A DNA stretch of 11,714 nt from Patescibacteria group bacterium UBA6489 (GTDB lineage: Bacteria > Patescibacteriota > Gracilibacteria > BD1-5 > UBA6164). Location: contig DJMN01000024.1 in NCBI GenBank assembly GCA_002435385.1, positions 1 through 11,714 of the forward strand, in the 5' to 3' direction. The position numbers were made by a program, and so were the translations under genes. This document shows positions 6,831-11,714 of the stretch, in pieces. The first letter of the stretch is position 1. Every line of letters begins with the position of its first letter. The notes beneath the pieces are model-generated. The model saw nothing but the letters and a program-made list of their open reading frames with translations. It ran no database searches and was not told where the DNA came from.

Positions 6831-9800
6831 AGCTTCATCTAATAATTTAACCTCTTTTCCCCAAACTCAAAGTTTTTTTATTTCTTTTATCTTATCTGCA
6901 AAATCAAATATTCATCTACTTGTAAATCTTTTAGTTACTCATTTCCCTGTTATTTCATCTACTTCATCTAAGTTACTTAAAAATTTAGTCCTTAATTCTA
7001 AACTTAAAGCCTTTAATTCTTGGTTATATTTTCAAAATATTTTTTCTCATAATATTTCCAAATACTTTTGTGCTTTTTGTTTTCAACTTCTTGCTGCACT
7101 TGATAGATTACTAAAAACACTTTTTTTATAAACAGTACTTCCTCATCAAATTATTCAAGCTGTAAGTAAAGGAAGTGCTATAGCCTTTCTTCAACAATAA
7201 TACCGTGGTGAATATCAGTCTGTATCTGTTTCTGAATTACATGCTTCATCTAACTCTCTTACTTCATGTACTCAATATCATAATCATGCCACCATTAATC
7301 AATATCCAAAAACCCTTATAGCTCAAGCTCCTATTTGTCTTAAAGCCATTGATCATCATTTTTTTAATATAAATCATTTAAATTTACTTAAAAATTTTGC
7401 TACTAAGGCTCTTCTACTTAACCAACTTGCTCCTTTTACTGTTGCTGCTCAGGCTCATGCTATTAGTAATCAGGTTGTCATATTTAGTCACTCTATTGAA
7501 AGTTGATCTTGTGCTCATTCCCGGAAATCGTTATATTGTTGATCATTTGAACCATCTCAATAATCCCAACCATGGGCTGTGATGTATTCCATTTTTCACT
7601 CTGCATTTTTTTCTAATGATACTAATATATATCAATTTTCAAATTTTTGTACTAATGTATTATCCTCTTTATTATATTCTGGGTCTCACTCAGGAAATCA
7701 ATGAGGATTTCATTGTGATCTTTTACTTTCTTCTACTATTTTATTATAATAATTTACTAACTCATTATATGTTTTTGCTATTGGGTTTGGTAAAAAATAG
7801 GTTTCATTTTTTCATAAGTAAATTATTTCATAGATTTGTCAGTTTGCAAAGTTTTGATATTCTCACTTGTTTGCTTTGGTATTTACTATTTTGAAGTTTT
7901 TTATTGCTTCTTTTCTGTTACTTGTTGGATATCATAATATTTTTACTATTCTATCCTCACTACAGTTTGGGTCATTTAAATCTTTACAATAGTTATATAA
8001 GTCATTTTGTTCATCTAGTGTATGTGAGTCTTCATTTAGCTTTCCTAATATATTTCAATCTGCTTTTCTTACATATGTTTTATATATTTTATTTGTTTCA
8101 TCTACAGCATTTGGTTCATAATAATATGTACTATTTCAATTAAATTGTATGTAGGTTCAAAGTATTGGACTAAATAATACTGATTTATTTGTTCCTGAAA
8201 CTTTTTTTATTTCTTCTGTTATTTTATTTAATCAAACAAAATAATTAAAATCTCTGTTTGTACTTCTTAATTTTAATCATTTTGTATATACCATATAATT
8301 ATGATCTACTTCTCAAAAATGTACCGTTTTTTCTGGTTGACAAGGAAATCCGTATTCTACTTTATACTCACTATCATTTAATCAGTTACAAAATTCCATT
8401 TTACTCAAGTAACAATCTGAACTTCATTCTCAAGTAAACTCTAGTCCTGATTCAAATTCTAAGATATTTACACTTTCTTTACTTATACCAAATTTCTTAT
8501 CAGAGTATGTTTCTCAAGTATTTTTATTTTCTAAAGTATAATACCGACTATCTCAAGATTTTTCAGGTGTTAATGTAAAATTTCAACACTCTTGTTTTAC
8601 CATTTCACACTTTCATTCTTTGAATCATGAGCTAGAATCAATGGCTTTATCATATACTGATTTCAATACATATACTGCAAAATCTCTTTCTATGTTTTCT
8701 AAGAATAGATTTTCGTATATTGGTAAGTTAAATTCTTTTGATATTCTTTTATATATTTCCACCCAGTTTTTATCTTCTATGTCGTTTCTAGGAAATAACC
8801 AACAATCATCTATACCTTGAGATCTCATTGCCATTTTATAGAACTCTACATGTGTTACTGGGTCTAATGGTCTATAGTCTTTATTTTTATCTGTTATTAT
8901 TCATCTTTTTAATGCTTCACATAAATATGGTTTCCACCATTTCGCTGATGGATTTTCTTTTATATAATTATTTACATCTGTAAATGGAATAACACAACTA
9001 GGTGCATTTTTAGGATCAAATCAAGATGATTTTAATGCTATTTTTAATGCCTCTAATCTGTTTATATTGTCATCAGGACAAAAATATTTTGTTCATTCTT
9101 TTCTTATAAGAGATACTAATCTAATTTCTTTAGCTCTCTGTTCTGTATTTTCTTCTGTACAATTTAAACTTCAAAATCAATATATGTTATAACATTCAAT
9201 TACGGCATATGTTATATCTGTTTCGGTCGGAATTAATTCTTCTTTAGTAAATAATTTATAATTATTACAAGTGTCTAACTCCTGTCATGCTATAACTTCT
9301 TTTCATTGAATCCATTCTTTTTTTGTTGCATATTGTATCGCACTACAAAAAGTATATTCCTTTTTTGTATCAACAAATCATGCACATCAATATAAATCTC
9401 TTGTATCTGCTCAGATTCAGATATCACATTTATCAGCTACTTCTTCTCCATTATAAATAGCTTGCTCTACAATCAACTCTTTCATACATTTGTGACTATC
9501 CTCAGTATTATACACTTTAAAATACTTAGCTGGATTCAAACTCTCTCCATTTTCCCCTTTCAACTCAAAGTGTAAATGTGCTTTAAATTCACTTGTATCT
9601 CCTGCCACTACTCAAAGTATTGTTTCTGGTGTCACAGTCTTCACTATTCAATTCAAAATATTTTCACTTGTAACTATATGATGATAAATACTCTTTTTTC
9701 AATCATTATGTAATACTGTAACTGTTCATGTTCCTGCATGTTGTATTGTTCCATTTGCTACTGCTTTTACTTCTTCTCCTGCTTCTAAATTGAAATCCAT

Positions 9801-11714
9801 TGCATCGTGAACATCTCAATTGAATTCTTCAAAGAATATTTGTGTTACTAGTTGGTCTATAGTTCTTCAACTTGCTGATAATGCTTCATAGTCAAATGGA
9901 TAGTTTAGTGTTTGTTTTTCTGAATAATCTATTCAATCCAATTTTACTAAATCTTCATGTACCCAACCTGCTATTCCACTTTCCATAGCTTGTACTTCTT
10001 CTAATGTGACGTTTGGATAAAGTCTTGCATAGTGTGTATCAAATATTTCTTGTGTTAGATTTTTTTCTGTACTTTCTATTTTTACATAGTATAGATTTCT
10101 TTCTTTGTCTTTTTCTAGTACTTGTACTTTTGTATCCTCATATGTCTCCCAAATTATATTTTCTTTTGTGTCTGTGTTTGTATTTGCTCTTAGATCTACT
10201 GTTACTCAGTAATCCCAAGATATAGTTCAAGTTACTTTTGTTTCTGGTGTAAATATTTCTACATCTGGTCAAATTGCTACAAATCAATTGAAGATCCATG
10301 CGGTTCTTTGGTCTTGGAATTCTACTTTAAACCAGTTTCATTTTGTTTCTAAAACTGTTAATACTGTGTTGTATGGTATTATGTCTTGGTTGTTTGCTTG
10401 TCAGTCTTTGTTGTAGTCAAAGTATCAGCTTATTGCACTTGGTTGAGTGTGTGCATATATTCATACTAGAGATGCTACAACTACTTCATTATTTTTTGGT
10501 TCTTTTAACTCGTCTGTAGGTGTTGAGATTGTACATATTTTTGCTATTTCTGTAGTTGGTAGGTATCAAGTTCATTCTACTGCTCATAATCATTCTACAT
10601 GTATTTTTGCTATTTTTCAGCTTGTTTCTAGGACTTCTATTTTTGTACTGTTGTCTAAGCTTATTCAATCTTCATTTAGTGTATTGCTACTTGAAAGAAT
10701 GGCTTGTTTTTCTGTGCTACAAATTTCTTGGATATTTCTTGTTAGTCTATCATCAACTGAATTAGGGCATGAATTTCATGAATTGGCTATTGAGTTTTGT
10801 TGATAATATGCGTTTAGCATGCTACTTACCATACTCATTCTTGTTACATTTTCTGTATCTGGTGAGCTTGGGATCTCACTTTCTTTTATTATTCAGAAGT
10901 ATAGTCATGCTGAGATGTATTGATTTCATTGACGAATAACACTATAATCACATGAGTTTGGGTTAAAGTTAAATATTTCAAGGATTGCTTGAATGCTTTC
11001 ACTGTATGTTAGGGGTTCTAGTGCATTTGAGTTGTTGTTATTATCTAGGTTGATTATTCATAGTTTATAAGCTGAATATATATAATCCGCATACCACTCT
11101 TGTCCTGTGAGGTCATTTATCTCTCATGGGATGAATGGCATTACGGCAGTGTTTGAAGCTCATAATAATAATTTCACTGCCTCGGCTTTGCTGATATCGT
11201 CATTTGGGAGGAAGCTTCATTTGTTTCATTCTACTAGTCTTAAAGATGTTGCTTTTGTTACATCTAAACATTGGTTATTTGAAAGACTTGATACATCATC
11301 GTAGTGCTGTTCACATTCACGAAGATTTGAATATTCAGCCATTTCAGAATCACAGTACTCACTATTTATTTGGCTTGCATCACGATAGATATATAGTGTC
11401 TCATTATCTTGAATGTATTCAGAGTATTTTAAAGAATGGAAAACTGTGTTATCTGATGTGTTTACATAATTGTAATATATGTTCGGAGCATGAATTGACC
11501 TTCAAAATCCTGCTTGATACTTAGTTTGAAAGACTGACATGTCTTCGTTGGTACTATAAACATTGGTTCATAATTCATTACATACTGTGATTATTTCAGG
11601 ATTTGGTTCATCAGTAATGGCTGTGTAATCTCACAGACCGAAGCTAATTTTTTCAACATTGTAAAGGCTTTTTCTTTCTTCTTGTTGTGAATTTGTAACT
11701 TGAATAGTTTTTAA
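6444..11714 (-). CDS. Giant SLH / SH3 / M23 peptidase surface protein with C-terminal nuclease-like toxin tip (5' truncated)
   Basis: A single frame with UGA as Gly runs unbroken from the window edge to TAA at 6446-6444; 1756 residues are visible (numbered from 11714) and the start is missing. Order: SLH repeats (about 155-310, e.g. WYADYIYSAYKLGI), an SH3-like stretch (342-395), two SH3b-like domains (408-486 and 496-590, with WFKVEFQDQRTAWI and GWVHEDLVKL), an M23 domain, a second SLH region (875-962), a cysteine-rich and Asn/Lys-rich middle, a Gly-rich hydrophobic segment (1406-1531), a helical linker and a PD-(D/E)xK-like tip. The cysteines and SLH repeats indicate a cell-surface location. 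SLH and SH3 parts would hold the cell wall, M23 would cut peptidoglycan, and the tip would act on nucleic acid in a target cell. The architecture is that of polymorphic toxins; delivery is inferred. Confidence 0.9.
7120..7500 (-). other. Gly/Ala-rich hydrophobic segment before the toxin tip
   Basis: Residues about 1406-1531 of the giant protein hold at least three hydrophobic, Gly/Ala-rich stretches (GLLIAGAGAATV, GYGLMVAGLGYGV, LPLLTAGIIGGGS) separated by basic helices (WLSRRALVAKFLSKFKG). It is the only strongly hydrophobic part of the visible protein. Comparable segments precede the toxin tip in several polymorphic toxins and are thought to insert in a membrane during translocation. That role is inferred here. 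Confidence 0.6.
9512..9857 (-). other. M23 (LytM) metallopeptidase domain
   Basis: This zinc endopeptidase domain lies at about residues 620-735 of the giant protein. His636 and Asp640 form the HxxxD motif (VHDAMDF), His678-His679 form the middle motif (YHH), and His713 and His715 form the HxH motif (KAHLHFEL), with the usual closing LNPAKYF. All zinc ligands and catalytic histidines are present, so it should cut peptidoglycan cross-bridges or stem peptides. The domain sits between SH3b-like and SLH regions that could bind cell wall. Confidence 0.92.

Noticed and set aside
7397..11524. Plus-strand open frames across the right half (e.g. 7616-7894, 10447-10803, 11204-11524)
   Set aside because: All are antisense to the single uninterrupted code-25 frame of the giant protein and show no motif.
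6444..11714. Large pseudogene riddled with stop codons
   Set aside because: All apparent stops are UGA, none UAA or UAG, and they encode glycine at conserved places.
1..11714. CRISPR array, insertion-sequence inverted repeats, rRNA or tRNA genes
   Set aside because: No regularly spaced repeats, transposase, paired terminal repeats or RNA gene structures were seen on either strand.

Overview
The window reads sensibly only if UGA is translated as glycine (genetic code 25). UAA and UAG remain stops, while UGA falls on glycines that are invariant in known families, such as the subtilisin GHGTH and GTSMA motifs. With the very AT-rich composition, this points to Candidatus Absconditabacteria (SR1) or Gracilibacteria. 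The sequence alone does not separate the two. Under the standard code every gene breaks into fragments.

Right half (11714 down to 5532, minus strand): a probable short operon. The first gene is a very large exported protein, 5' truncated by the window, with 1756 residues visible. In order it has SLH repeats, SH3-like domains, an M23 (LytM) metallopeptidase with its zinc ligands intact, another SLH region, a cysteine-rich and linker region, a Gly-rich hydrophobic segment, and a C-terminal PD-(D/E)xK nuclease-like tip. Ten bases downstream is a 134-residue unknown gene placed where a cognate immunity gene would sit, followed by a 154-residue membrane protein. I read this as a polymorphic-toxin locus in a code-25 CPR bacterium.

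Middle (about 1800-5530, plus strand): an accessory island. It holds a 5'-truncated histidine phosphatase, a CYTH-domain gene with a good terminator, a short orphan reading-frame remnant, two unknown genes (87 and 227 aa), a large serine recombinase split by a +1 frameshift, and a 39-codon ORF overlapping the recombinase end. No attachment sites could be fixed.

Left end (1709 down to 1, minus strand): a secreted subtilisin-family (S8) protease with signal peptide, coiled-coil pro-region and complete catalytic Asp/His/Asn/Ser set; its C-terminus runs off the window. A promoter-like sequence and a 9-bp hairpin lie upstream.

Taken together, the secreted protease, the cell-wall peptidase and the nuclease tip would suit contact-dependent attack on another cell, in line with the host-attached or predatory life reported for Absconditabacteria. 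That link is inference. There are no gene-free stretches over 300 bases; the largest gap is 2772-2991.
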